NCBI RefSeq assembly: GCF_000191065.1
Contig: NZ_GL872283.1
Coordinates: 1 to 64,000, forward strand
Length of the DNA stretch: 64,000 bases
Source of the DNA: Prevotella multiformis DSM 16608
GTDB taxonomy: Bacteria; Bacteroidota; Bacteroidia; Bacteroidales; Bacteroidaceae
Direction of reading: 5' to 3'
Shown: one piece after another, positions 35,417 through 44,900 of the stretch
Numbering within the stretch: position 1 is the first letter of the stretch
Layout of the letters: every line of letters starts with the position of its first letter
Position numbers and translations under genes: made by a program
The notes under the pieces: model-generated
Told to the model about the DNA's origin: nothing
The model's database searches: none
The model's input: only the letters and a program-made list of their open reading frames with translations

Positions 35417-35755
35417 CTAAAAGTCGGCAGGAGGAGCACGGAGACTCGTGACTTCAACCTCCGGACGCCGATAAGGTGTGACAGCGGAAAGGAAGAGGAA
35501 GCCGAAGAAGATGACAGCTACCGCATCCAGCCGGATGTCCGTAGCTCTCATGTAATTGAAAAAGGCAAAATGACAGATGGCACAGCTGCCGGCATTGTGG
35601 CTCTGGCTGTGCTGTCCGGAAGTCTGATGACCGGCGGAAAGCTCCGTCTCCACCTGGCATACGTGTACAGACTTGACAACCATCGGCAGCATGAAAAGTG
35701 CCAACAGCAGCCACGCTATAAGCGTATGTCTTGTTTTCCGGTTCTGCCTGGTCAT
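35417..35755 (-). CDS. DUF6769-like membrane protein, His/Cys-rich loop
   Basis: 112 residues with two hydrophobic segments (about 13-30 and 78-94). Between them lies a soluble loop rich in His and Cys (HVCQVETELSAGHQTSG, then HSQSHNAGSCAICHF), a plausible metal-binding region. It resembles the small DUF6769 proteins that precede such TonB receptors in Bacteroidota; that name is from memory. It is the first gene of the probable metal-uptake operon and has a promoter 26 nt upstream. The 208-bp gap to the receptor may hide a second control point. Confidence 0.65.
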   Translation of the reverse strand: MTRQNRKTRHTLIAWLLLALFMLPMVVKSVHVCQVETELSAGHQTSGQHSQSHNAGSCAICHFAFFNYMRATDIRLDAVAVIFFGFLFLSAVTPYRRPEVEVTSLRAPPADF

Positions 35756-35780
35756 TTACAAAATCCTTTTTACTTCTTGG

Positions 35781-35788
35781 CAAAGATA
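35781..35788 (-). promoter_or_regulatory. -7 box (TATCTTTG) of the probable metal-uptake operon
   Basis: CAAAGATA on the plus strand, 26 nt upstream of the ATG at 35755. I did not identify a Fur or Zur operator with confidence. Confidence 0.55.
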
Positions 35789-36228
35789 TTTATTATTTTC
35801 CCACAAAGCAAATAATGGTGGCTGCTTTTTGATATAATTAACACAAGCGGGTACAGCCTTCCCCGTCCCGCAGTCCTCAGCCTTTCCCGGGACAGAACAT
35901 AGGGCCGCACCGGATACTGACACTGCAGTTTCCGTCCTTTGTCCGTGTCGTTGCCGACAGGATGATGCCCCGGAATGATACGGCCGGCGGCCCGGCACAG
36001 CGCAGCGCAGAGACTTGCAACATCGGCAGACCCCATCCTTCATCAGTGCAGTTCATCAACAGATATAAACCAGGAAAGTCCTTCCGGGCAATGCTCCCCA
36101 AGGGGGGACAGCTGTCGGCCGGACTTCCTGCTTCCAATTCAATACGGTCTCTTTCCCGTCACTTTAGGAAGCGTGCGGAAAAGATGACAGAGACGCTTTT
36201 CACGATTGCAGGAAACGCTCCATGTTCT
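35789..36228. other. intergenic region, no gene supported
   Basis: About 440 bp between two minus-strand genes. I see no recognisable gene, array or terminator with a T-run. Confidence 0.4.
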
Positions 36229-36741
36229 TTATCGCAGTACGAAACCGTAAGAAACGAAGAAGGAGGTCTTGTCCTTGTACAGGTCTCCGCGGTAATTGTT
36301 GTGGCGGATGCCGAAACCGATTTCCGACATCACGCCGTTCTTCCTGTCAGCTTTCAGGTAGATACCGCCTTGACAGTACATATAGCCTCTGTCGTGCCCG
36401 CCGCCGATCGTGTGGCCGACGATGAGGCGAGGCTGCACGTTTATCATCGTGAGGATGCGGAATGCGTCATAGCTTACCTGTCCGCCAAGCGTCGCAAGGT
36501 AGTCGTAGGTCTTGACACCTTGTATCTTTGCCAGGGTGATGGCGTCTTCCACCCTCGCTCCTACCGACAGCTTGGGTGTCAGGTCATAAGTTGCAGAGAC
36601 GTTGGGCGTGACGATCTTGTAGTTCTTGCCGGCAAGTCCCAGGTCAGTGCCCAGCGTCATGGAAAACCTGGTGGTCTGTGCATGACAGAGAGAAGTGAAT
36701 ACTGTCAGCAGTGCGAAAATAAGTGTTTGCTTCTTTCTCAT
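36229..36741 (-). CDS. small outer-membrane beta-barrel protein
   Basis: 170 residues. Signal peptide MRKKQTLIFALLTVFTSLCHAQ, then about eight amphipathic strands (RFSMTLGTDLGLAG, VSATYDLTPKLSVGARVE, GGIYLKADRKNGVMSEIGFGIRHN) and a C-terminal FFVSYGFVLR, the usual form of an 8-stranded OmpA/OmpX-like barrel. Ligand and role unknown. The nearest promoter box (36959-36966) is about 220 nt upstream; a nearer one may have been missed. Confidence 0.7.
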   Translation of the reverse strand: MRKKQTLIFALLTVFTSLCHAQTTRFSMTLGTDLGLAGKNYKIVTPNVSATYDLTPKLSVGARVEDAITLAKIQGVKTYDYLATLGGQVSYDAFRILTMINVQPRLIVGHTIGGGHDRGYMYCQGGIYLKADRKNGVMSEIGFGIRHNNYRGDLYKDKTSFFVSYGFVLR

Positions 36742-36958
36742 AATAATATCTCATTTAAATGGTTCCGTTGTCTGTTCTTACATCCTCAATCGATCTTGCC
36801 ATCCAGACCTTCGCATGGACATAGTCGGCCGTATTGGCACCGGCGACAAGGATATACCCGTATCCCGACACAAAAGCCGACCGTCTTTTCGACACAATAA
36901 CTATTAAATTCATCGAAAAACACACAATATAATTATTGTTTAAAAGACTTATCATTGC

Positions 36959-36966
36959 AAATATAG
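36959..36966 (-). promoter_or_regulatory. possible -7 box (TATATTTG) for the barrel gene
   Basis: CAAATATA on the plus strand. It would give a leader of about 210 nt, so the link with the gene at 36741 is uncertain. Confidence 0.35.
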
Positions 36967-37253
36967 CGATTTGCTTCCTATGTGCAATACAACGTGTTGC
37001 TTTTTAATTTATTTTAACACAGAAGGGCGTTCTTGCGACCCACATTCTCTTCTAAGTTGCTATCCACAGTGCATACAGACACACTGCTGCTGTACAAGGC
37101 AGGATGGATCCGTTCTTGTTCTGTCCTGATTATTTACCATAATCAACACCGGCAAGACAGCCCATTACACACATCTGCGGGATGCCGGGTATATTCAGCG
37201 GGACAGGCCGATGCACCTTGTCTTTTCCAGTCCGCAACCAGCTGTTATCCAGA

Positions 37254-37385
37254 CTGCTACAAGCACCTTTTGAAAAGGTGCCTGATTGCGGCCTTAACAG
37301 GCGTTAGTTGGGACGTTGACAGGCATTGATTGGAACGTCATCAGGCGTTGATTGGAAGGCGGTCAGCGCCCGGTTGCGATGCAGC
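37254..37385. repeat. 22-bp-pitch repeat array D (six units)
   Basis: Units start at 37254, 37276, 37298, 37320, 37342 and 37364, every step 22 bp. The three best are CAGGCGTTAGTTGGG, CAGGCATTGATTGGA and CAGGCGTTGATTGGA plus 7 variable bases. The first two units form a 9-bp perfect palindrome, GCACCTTTTGAAAAGGTGC. The flanking stretches 36967-37253 and 37386-37682 hold no supported gene. Confidence 0.85.
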
Positions 37386-37682
37386 CTGCCTTCTCCAACG
37401 GTTCTGACGGCTGTTTCCACCCCGGAAAAATACCGTCAGGGCGACTGCAGATGTAAAGAACTTTCAACCTTCCCATCAGGCCGGGACGGCATGGAAGCAA
37501 ATGCGGCATGGGACGTTCCCCGTCTGACAGAACGGACTGAAGCGGCAGATTCATCCGAGACCTGACGGCCGGCAAGGGGTCTGACGCCTGACGGCCGGGG
37601 GATGTGCGCATCGCATTAGTTAAATAATCGTAAATAATGGGTGCGGAAAACATCACCCTTATAATATAAGGTTGGAAATAAG

Positions 37683-37690
37683 TACCTTTG
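37683..37690 (+). promoter_or_regulatory. -7 box (TACCTTTG) of the rplM-rpsI operon
   Basis: TAnnTTTG match; the transcript should start near 37696, giving a leader of about 140 nt. Confidence 0.6.
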
Positions 37691-37696
37691 CAGTCC

Positions 37697-37833
37697 GATT
37701 ATTATTGTGGGTACACTTAGAGCCCCGTACGGCTCGTGTTAATAGTGCTGTCTTTGGCCGGGCAGCATGGTTAGGACAAGCACGGTCGTAGAAAGAAAAC
37801 GTTTTTTAGTAGTAAAATTATTAATTTTTTAGA
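37697..37833 (+). promoter_or_regulatory. structured 5' leader of rplM (L13 leader candidate)
   Basis: The leader can form GAGCC/GGCTC around CCGTAC and further G+C-rich stems (GGCCGGGC) before an A/T-rich stretch next to the ATG. Autoregulatory L13 leaders have been proposed in Bacteroidia; whether this one matches has not been tested here. Confidence 0.5.
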
Positions 37834-38298
37834 ATGGACACTTTAAGTTACAAGACTATTTCCGTCAACAAGGAAACAGCTAAGAAAGAGTGGGTCGTCA
37901 TCGATGCCAGCGATCAGATTGTAGGTCGCCTTTGCTCTAAAGTAGCCAAGCTGCTTCGCGGAAAGTACAAGCCGACTTTCACTCCACACGTAGACTGTGG
38001 CGACAACGTAATCATTATCAATGCAGCCAAGGTCGTATTCTCCGGCAAGAAGGAGACAGACAAGGTCTACACACGTTATACTGGTTACCCGGGCGGCCAG
38101 CGCTTCAACACCCCTGCCGAGCTCCGCAAGCGCAAGAACGGCATCGACAGGATGATCCGCCACGCCGTAAAGGGTATGCTGCCGAAGGGCATTCTGGGTC
38201 GTCACCTGCTGGACAACCTCTATGTCATCGAAGGAACAGAACTCAACGGTCTCGAGGCACAGAAGCCAAAGGCAATTGATATTAACCAGTATAAATAA
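37834..38298 (+). CDS. rplM: 50S ribosomal protein L13
   Basis: 154 residues, the normal length. WVVIDASDQIVGRLCSKVAKLLRGKYKPTFTPHVDCGDNV is the L13 core and KGMLPKGILGRHLL the C-terminal signature. It is an early-assembly large-subunit protein that often controls its own operon. It is followed 11 bp later by rpsI, the classical L13-S9 pair. Confidence 0.98.
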   Translation: MDTLSYKTISVNKETAKKEWVVIDASDQIVGRLCSKVAKLLRGKYKPTFTPHVDCGDNVIIINAAKVVFSGKKETDKVYTRYTGYPGGQRFNTPAELRKRKNGIDRMIRHAVKGMLPKGILGRHLLDNLYVIEGTELNGLEAQKPKAIDINQYK

Positions 38299-38309
38299 TA
38301 AGGAGAAAG

Positions 38310-38696
38310 ATGGAAGTAATAAATGCAATCGGTCGCCGCAAGAGCGCAGTAGCACGCGTTTACCTCTCTGAAGGTACCGGCAAGATCACTATCAACAAAA
38401 AAGACTTAACTGAATTCTTCCCATCAGCTATCCTGCAGTACGTGGTTAAACAGCCACTGCAGTTGCTCGGTGTAGAAGGGCAGTACGACATCAAGGCCAA
38501 CCTCGACGGCGGCGGCTTCACAGGACAGAGCCAGGCTCTGCGTCTCGCCATCGCCCGCGCACTGGTCAAGATCAACGCTGAAGACAAGAAGAACCTGAAA
38601 GACCACGGATTCCTGACACGCGACAGCCGCAAGGTCGAGCGCAAGAAGCCAGGTCAGCCGAAGGCCCGCGCTCACTTCCAGTTCAGCAAGCGATAA
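38310..38696 (+). CDS. rpsI: 30S ribosomal protein S9
   Basis: 128 residues ending KARAHFQFSKR, the conserved C-terminal tail that reaches the P-site tRNA. NAIGRRKSAVARVYLSEGTG is the N-terminal signature. Second gene of the L13-S9 operon. Tandem heptamers begin right at its stop codon. Confidence 0.98.
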   Translation: MEVINAIGRRKSAVARVYLSEGTGKITINKKDLTEFFPSAILQYVVKQPLQLLGVEGQYDIKANLDGGGFTGQSQALRLAIARALVKINAEDKKNLKDHGFLTRDSRKVERKKPGQPKARAHFQFSKR

Positions 38697-38698
38697 AT

Positions 38699-38818
38699 GG
38701 TTTGAGGTTTGAGGTTTGAGGTTTGAGGTTTAAACTTTGAGCATTAAACTTTGAACATTGAGCATTGAACTTTGAACATTGAGCATTGAACTTTGAACAT
38801 TGAGCATTGAGCGTTGAA
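38699..38818 (+). repeat. tandem heptamer repeat after rpsI
   Basis: Four copies of GGTTTGA followed by degenerate 7-mers of the type nTTGAnC (TTTGAAC, ATTGAGC, ATTGAAC), which also make a 21-bp higher-order repeat. The run starts at the rpsI stop codon. Confidence 0.9.
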
Positions 38819-38879
38819 TACTGAGAATGAATATCAGGATTTGAGCGTTGCGATACAGCATCAGCTGATTCAGCAGCGA

Positions 38880-38925
38880 AACCTCAAACCTCAAACCTCA
38901 AACCTCAATCCTCAAATCTCAAATC
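38880..38925 (-). repeat. inverted counterpart of the heptamer repeat
   Basis: CCTCAAA copies, the reverse complement of the TTTGAGG copies at 38699-38731. The two blocks can pair into a long hairpin around about 150 bases. Confidence 0.85.
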
Positions 38926-38941
38926 AATCGGTTTAGTATCT

Positions 38942-39025
38942 AAACCGGCGCGATTCCTGATCGGGGGACTACCCGCCGGTTGATTCTAACAAGCCTGGCA
39001 AAGCTCATTTGCCAAGAAAGAATTA
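38942..39025 (+). promoter_or_regulatory. two stems in the leader of rpsB
   Basis: AACCGGCG pairs with CGCCGGTT (38942-38981), and GGCAAA with TTTGCC around GCTCA (about 38997-39014), both before the ATG at 39058. They may be an S2 autoregulatory leader. Confidence 0.45.
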
Positions 39026-39057
39026 AAAAGAAAGTAAACAAGAAAAAAACAAACGAA

Positions 39058-39891
39058 ATGTCAAGAACAAATTTCGACCAGTTACTGGAGGCAGGATGCC
39101 ACTTTGGCCACCTCCGTCGCAAGTGGAACCCCGCCATGGCTCCTTACATCTTCATGGAGCGCAACGGCATCCACATCATCGATCTTCACAAGACTGTAGC
39201 CAAGATTGACGAGGCTGCAGAGGCGCTCAAGGGACTTGCCAGAAGCGGAAAGAAGATCCTGTTCGTCGCTACTAAAAAACAAGCTAAGGAAGCTGTAGCC
39301 GAGAAGGCCGCAGCGGTAAACATGCCATACGTCAACGAGCGTTGGGCCGGCGGTATGCTGACCAACTTCCCTACAATCCGTAAGGCAGTGAAGAAAATGA
39401 CGAACATCGACAAGCTGATGAACGACGGAACATTCGCCAACCTCTCCAAGCGAGAGCTGCTGCAGATCTCCCGCCAGCGCGCCAAGCTGGAGAAGAACCT
39501 CGGCTCCATCGCCGACCTGACCCGCCTGCCGTCTGCCCTCTTCGTAGTAGACGTCATGAAGGAGCACATCGCCGTCAAGGAGGCCAACCGTCTGGGGATT
39601 CCTGTATTCGGCATCGTCGACACCAACTCTGATCCTAAGAACATCGACCACGTCATCCCGGCCAACGACGACGCAAAGGATTCCGTAGAGGTGATCCTCA
39701 CCGCCTGCTGCGATGCCATCGCAGAGGGTCTGGAGGAGCGCAAGGCTGAGAAGGCCGACGAGAAGGCCGCAGCCGAGCAGGCTGAAGAGGCTGCCGAAGC
39801 AAAGCCGAAGCGTGCTGCACGCAAGGCTGAGGAGGCTCCCAAGGCCGAGGAGGCTCCCAAGGCTGAGGAAGAAACACCAGCTGCTGAGTAA
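39058..39891 (+). CDS. rpsB: 30S ribosomal protein S2
   Basis: 277 residues. MSRTNFDQLLEAGCHFGHLRRKWNP opens the S2 fold; PTIRKAV, LPSALFVVDV and GIVDTNSDP are core motifs. About 45 residues at the C-terminus are an Ala/Glu/Lys-rich tail (KPKRAARKAEEAPKAEEAPK), longer than in model bacteria. Start ATG 39058; the frame extends up to 38980 but the leader lies there. Followed by tsf after 126 bp. Confidence 0.97.
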   Translation: MSRTNFDQLLEAGCHFGHLRRKWNPAMAPYIFMERNGIHIIDLHKTVAKIDEAAEALKGLARSGKKILFVATKKQAKEAVAEKAAAVNMPYVNERWAGGMLTNFPTIRKAVKKMTNIDKLMNDGTFANLSKRELLQISRQRAKLEKNLGSIADLTRLPSALFVVDVMKEHIAVKEANRLGIPVFGIVDTNSDPKNIDHVIPANDDAKDSVEVILTACCDAIAEGLEERKAEKADEKAAAEQAEEAAEAKPKRAARKAEEAPKAEEAPKAEEETPAAE

Positions 39892-39907
39892 CAATTGAAA
39901 ACATAGT

Positions 39908-39982
39908 GGGCGCTGGTGAGTGCCAATGGGCTGCCGTATCCGTGCGATACATGAAGGCTCATCGTCTCTCATCAACGCCCAC
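39908..39982 (+). promoter_or_regulatory. structured spacer between rpsB and tsf
   Basis: GTGGGCG (39907 on) can pair with CGCCCAC near 39976, enclosing further small stems. This is longer than a normal operon spacer and may be an attenuator or processing site. Confidence 0.4.
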
Positions 39983-40017
39983 GATATTTAAATAACATTA
40001 GAAAGGAAAACAATAAA

Positions 40018-41016
40018 ATGGCTGTATCTATTGAAGATATCAAGAAGCTCCGTGCCATGACCGGTGCCGGTCTGGCTGATGTAAAGAAGGCCCTCACAGA
40101 GGCTGAAGGCGATTTCGACAAGGCAAAGGACCTGCTCCGTGAGCGCGGTCTGGCTATCGCCGCCAAGCGTTCTGACCGTGAGACATCCAATGGCTGCGTC
40201 CTCGTCAAGCAGGTTGACGGCTTCGCTGCTATGGTCGCTGTCAAGTGCGAGACCGACTTCGTTGCCAACGGCAAGGACTTCATCGCACTCGTCCAGGAGA
40301 TTCTGGACGCTGCCGTTGCCAACAAGTGCAAGAGCCTCGACGAGGTGAAGGCACTGAAGCTCGCCAACGGAGAGGATGCCGCTACCGCTGTCCAGCAGCG
40401 TTCCGGTGTCACGGGTGAGAAGATGGAGCTTGACGGCTATAACTTCCTGGAGGGCGGTAACGTCTCTGTTTATGACCACATGAACAAGCACACCCTTGCT
40501 ACGATGGTTCAGCTCAACGAGAACAATGAGGAGGCCGGTCACAAGGTAGCCATGCAGGTGGCAGCCATGAAGCCGGTAGCCCTCGACGAGGAGTCTGTTC
40601 CACAGTCTGTCAAGGACGAGGAGTTCAAGGTTGCCGTTGAGAAGACCAAGGAAGAGCAGGTGGAAAAGGCTGTCGTAGCTGCCATCAAGAAGGCAGGCAT
40701 CAATGCCAACCTCGTTGACAGCGAGGACCACATCGAGTCGAACATCAAAAAGGGCTGGCTGACCCGCGAGGAGGCTGACAAGGCGATCGAAATCCGCAAG
40801 ACCGTTTCTGCCGAGAAGGCTGCCAACCTCAATGAGAACATGATCCAGAACATTGCGAAGGGTCGCCTCAACAAATTCTTCAAGGAGAACTGCCTCATTG
40901 ACCAGGAGTTCCAGTTCGGCGACGGCGACAAGCAGAGCGTCGGCGAGTGGCTGAAGGCACAGAGCAAAGACCTCAAGGTTGTTGCCTACAAGCGTTTCAC
41001 ACTCTCTGCCGAATAA
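40018..41016 (+). CDS. tsf: elongation factor Ts
   Basis: 332 residues. The N-terminal UBA-like domain reads DIKKLRAMTGAGLADVKKALTEAEGDFDKA; the TDFVA motif (CETDFVANGKDF) inserts into EF-Tu for GDP release. The length is as expected for the Bacteroidota form. A clear terminator follows. Confidence 0.97.
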   Translation: MAVSIEDIKKLRAMTGAGLADVKKALTEAEGDFDKAKDLLRERGLAIAAKRSDRETSNGCVLVKQVDGFAAMVAVKCETDFVANGKDFIALVQEILDAAVANKCKSLDEVKALKLANGEDAATAVQQRSGVTGEKMELDGYNFLEGGNVSVYDHMNKHTLATMVQLNENNEEAGHKVAMQVAAMKPVALDEESVPQSVKDEEFKVAVEKTKEEQVEKAVVAAIKKAGINANLVDSEDHIESNIKKGWLTREEADKAIEIRKTVSAEKAANLNENMIQNIAKGRLNKFFKENCLIDQEFQFGDGDKQSVGEWLKAQSKDLKVVAYKRFTLSAE

Positions 41017-41047
41017 GCCGGAGACTATCCTTCTGAGAAAAGAACAG

Positions 41048-41090
41048 GGAGTCGCAGGAAAGCCGTTTGGCTCCTGCGGCTCCTTTCTTT
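41048..41090 (+). terminator. Rho-independent terminator of rpsB-tsf
   Basis: GGAGTCGCAGGA pairs with TCCTGCGGCTCC (one mismatch), followed by TTTCTTT, 32 nt past the tsf stop. Confidence 0.85.
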
Positions 41091-41131
41091 GTCAGAAGAG
41101 ATAAGCGATGACAGGCGGTCATAAGCTCCCG

Positions 41132-41219
41132 TCATCACCCATCACCGCTTATCATCGCCTATCCCGCTTATCACCGCCTACACCGCTTATCATCGTCCAT
41201 CACCTCCCATCCCCATCCT
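41132..41219 (+). repeat. degenerate CATCACC/CCGCTTAT repeats before the FAH gene
   Basis: About four copies of a ~19-bp unit built from CCGCTTATCATCGCCTA-like sequence run up to about 17 nt before the ATG at 41236. The same motif precedes ispF at 46793. Confidence 0.75.
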
Positions 41220-41235
41220 AAAAAGCCAACACCCA

Positions 41236-41853
41236 ATGAAGATCTTTGCAGTCGGCATGAATTACGCCGAACACAATAAAACGCAGAACGAAGCGTTATC
41301 AGGAAAGGAGACACCCGTCCTCTTCACCAAGGCCGACTCGGCCCTGCTGAAAGACGGAAAGCCCTTCTTCATCCCCGACGACCTCGGGATGATAGAATAC
41401 GAGACAGAACTTGTCGTGCGCATCTGCCGGCTCGGCAAGACCATCCCCGAGCGTTTCGCCCACCGCTATTACGATGCCGTGACAGTGGGCATCGACTTCA
41501 CGGCACGCGAACTGCAACAGCACCTGATGGAACAGGGAATGCCCTGGGATCTGTGCAAGGGCTTTGACGGCGCAGCCGCCTTGGGTGAATGGGTGCCGAA
41601 GGACAGATTCCTTGATGTCCAGCGGCTGCGCTTCCGGCTGGCCGTCAACGGCAGGACAGTACAGGAGGGATATACAGGCGATATGCTGTACAAAGTGGAT
41701 GAAATCATCAGCTACATCAGCCGCTATTTCACCCTCAAGACGGGCGACATCCTCTATACGGGCTGTCCGTCAGGCTGCGGTCCTGTCCATATCAACGACC
41801 ATCTGGAAGGATATCTGGAGGACCGGAAAGTCCTCGAGTTCAACTGCAAATAG
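41236..41853 (+). CDS. fumarylacetoacetate hydrolase family enzyme
   Basis: 205 residues of the FAHD1/small FAH type. Metal ligands are in EYETELVVRI (two Glu) and GIDFTARELQ (Asp); KGFDGAAALGEW and GDILYTGCPSGCGPV complete the fold. Small FAH enzymes include oxaloacetate decarboxylases, acylpyruvases and isomerases; the substrate cannot be told from sequence. porU follows 45-66 bp downstream, but a functional link is not obvious. Confidence 0.85.
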   Translation: MKIFAVGMNYAEHNKTQNEALSGKETPVLFTKADSALLKDGKPFFIPDDLGMIEYETELVVRICRLGKTIPERFAHRYYDAVTVGIDFTARELQQHLMEQGMPWDLCKGFDGAAALGEWVPKDRFLDVQRLRFRLAVNGRTVQEGYTGDMLYKVDEIISYISRYFTLKTGDILYTGCPSGCGPVHINDHLEGYLEDRKVLEFNCK

Positions 41854-41919
41854 ACAACACGGAAAGCATGCAGGACAAACCTGCTGCATATACCGACGAT
41901 GAAAGGATTGTCCAACACA

Positions 41920-44900
41920 ATGAAGAGAACATCCATTATACTCTGCTTCCTGCTGCTCATGGGCTGTATGAGACTGTCAGCCCAGCAGCAAAGATTCTTC
42001 AACCTGACGGTGGAAGACGTGACCATCGACTCCGTACTGCCCCACTTCCACTATGCCATTCCTGTGGGTGAGCAGTATGCCGACTCCGTCTACGAGCTGG
42101 AGATACGCTATCCGGAGTTCATGGACATGAGCAAGACCGACATCGAGCGATACAATGCACTGACTGCCGTCATACCACCCTCACTGCCCGAGATTCACCG
42201 CCAGATGACGGTGGAACGCAAAAAAGGCGTACTGGAAATCTCGCTCATGCCCATCGTACAGCGCAACGGGAGAAAGCAGTTTCTCGTCAGTTTCATGATA
42301 GCACTCACCTCCCGGCCCAGAACGAAGACCGCCAGAGGGAGAAAAGACCCTGCCACCCGTACAGGCGTCATGCAGGCAACTTCCGCTGCCAGCCGCTATG
42401 CGGAACACTCCGTCCTTGCCAGCGGCAAGTGGGCGAAGATACGCGTTCCGTCCAACGGGGTGTACCAGCTGACACCGGAACTCATCCGCCGTGCAGGCTT
42501 CTCACACATGAATAAGGTGAAAGTCTATGGCTATGGAGGCAATCTGCAGGACGAAGTACTGACAGCTGATTTCATCACTTCGCACGACGACCTGCAGGAA
42601 GTCCCCACCTATGACGCAGGCGGCAGGCGGCTCTTCTATGCCCGCGGCCCTGTCAGCTGGGAGCAGAACACATCGTCCAGTAGGACCCGCAACCCCTATT
42701 CCGATTATGGCTATTACTTCCTGACAGAGGACGACAGCGGTACACCGGCCGTCATCGCAGACAGCACGGAGTTCCTCAACAGCTTCTATCCCGCTGCCGA
42801 AGACTATCACAGTCTGCACGAGGTGGACGACTTCAGCTGGTATCACGGCGGACGGAATCTCTTCGAGAAGACACCGCTGAAGCTGAACGAGAGCAAAGTC
42901 TTCACCTTGGCCAACAAGGCACATACCGCAGCCGGCAGGCTCACCGTAGCCGTCACGACAGGCACCTATGCCTCGACGGTGAAGCTGGAGGCGAACGGCA
43001 GAGACCTCGGTGAAATAAGAATAGCACCCCACGACTCGTTCGACAAGGGTTATGAGGAGATAAGAAGCTATGCACTCGACAACCTCCGCGCAGTCGACAG
43101 CATCAAGGTTACGACTACGGCAGGCGGTCCGGCACGGATCGATTACATCGCCATGACCTATCCGGCACCAGCGCCGGCACCCTCGTTGAAATCGAACTTC
43201 CCGGTACCGGAATACGTCTACAACATCACCAACCAGGACCATCATGCAGACGGACCGGCCGAGATGGTCATCATCATTCCGACAAGCCAGAAGCTCTTGG
43301 AACAGGCCGAACGGCTGGCCGACTTCCACCGCACGCACGACAACCTTACGGTACGTATCGTTCCGGCTGACGAACTGTACAACGAGTTCTCCAGCGGAAC
43401 ACCGGACGCAATGGCCTACCGACGCTACATGAAGATGCTCTACGACCGTGCCTCCGGCGGCAGCCTGCCGAAGTCGCTCCTGCTCTTCGGCGACTGTGTA
43501 TGGGACAACCGAATGCTGACCCCTGCGTGCCGCCATCTCAACCCGGACGACTACCTGCTGGCTTACGAGAGCGAAAACTCCTTCAGCGAGACCGACTGCT
43601 ATGTCAACGACGGATGGTTCACCCTCATGGACGACGGTGAGGGCAGCGACCTCCTGCGCCGTGACAAGGAAGACCTCGGAGTGGGACGCTTCCCGGTGAC
43701 GACCGTAGCGGATGCCAGAACCTTGGTGGACAAAACCATCCGCTATGCCGAAAACAAGAACGGCGGCAGCTGGGAAAACACAATCATGTTCATGGGTGAC
43801 GACGGCAACAACAACCTGCACATGACAGATATCAACGAGACCGCCGAGACCATCATGGCAGCCTATCCCGACTATCAGGTGAAGAAAGTGATGTGGGATG
43901 CCTACACCCGTGTGTCGTCTGCAACAGGCAACACTTATCCCGAGGCAAGCAGCATCATCAGGCAGCAGCAGGCACAGGGAGCACTCATCATGGACTATGC
44001 CGGCCATGGCAAGGAGGACCAGATCTCCCATGAAGCGGTGCTCCGGCTGACCGACTTCGCCGGGTTCACCAATGCCAACCTGCCGTTATGGATCACCGCC
44101 AGCTGCGACATCATGCCTTTCGATGCCACCATGCCGACCATCGGCGAGACGGCCATGCTGAATGCGAAGGGAGGGTCGGTGGCATTCTGGGGAACGACCC
44201 GCACGGTATATGCCTACTACAACAAAGCCATCAATACGGCTTTCCTCCGCCATGTGCTGAGCTTTACGGACGGCAGACCGACCACTCTGGGCGAGGCCCA
44301 GCGGCTGGCGAAATGCGAACTGATCAATGGCAACAGCGACCTCACGCCGAACAAACTACAGTACGCTCTCCTCGGCGACCCTGCCCTCTCGCTGAACCTG
44401 CCTACCCTTCAAGTCAAGGTGGAGACCATCAACGGACAGACACCGGACACATCCAACCCGATAACTCTCAAAGGCGGATCCATCGTGAAGGTAAAAGGCC
44501 ATATAGCCAAGGACGGTGAGAAACAGACCGACTTCAACGGACTGCTCACAGCTACCGTACGTGACACAAGAGAACTGATCACCTGCAAGAAGCAGGAAGA
44601 GACGGCAGAAAAGGCTTTCACATTCTACGACCGGCAGAAAATGTTGTACAACGGAACAGACAGCATCCGCAAAGGTGAGTTCACCTTCACCTTCGCCCTG
44701 CCGCGCGACATCAATTACACTTCAGGCACCGGACTGATGAACTTTTCTGCCATCAATGAAAATCACACGCTCATGGCCCAAGGGCACGAAGAGGGCTTCA
44801 GCATCGACGGGTCAGAGACTGTCTACAACGACTCCATCGGTCCGTCCATCTACGCCTATCTCAACACACCGTCCTTTGCGGACGGCGGCGAAGTCAACAG

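Noticed and set aside
37326..37565. open frame whose start (SGVDWK...RLR) resembles that of the frame at 57243-57566
   Set aside because: The shared residues are the translation of the shared array core and flank; they show a DNA repeat, not a protein family.
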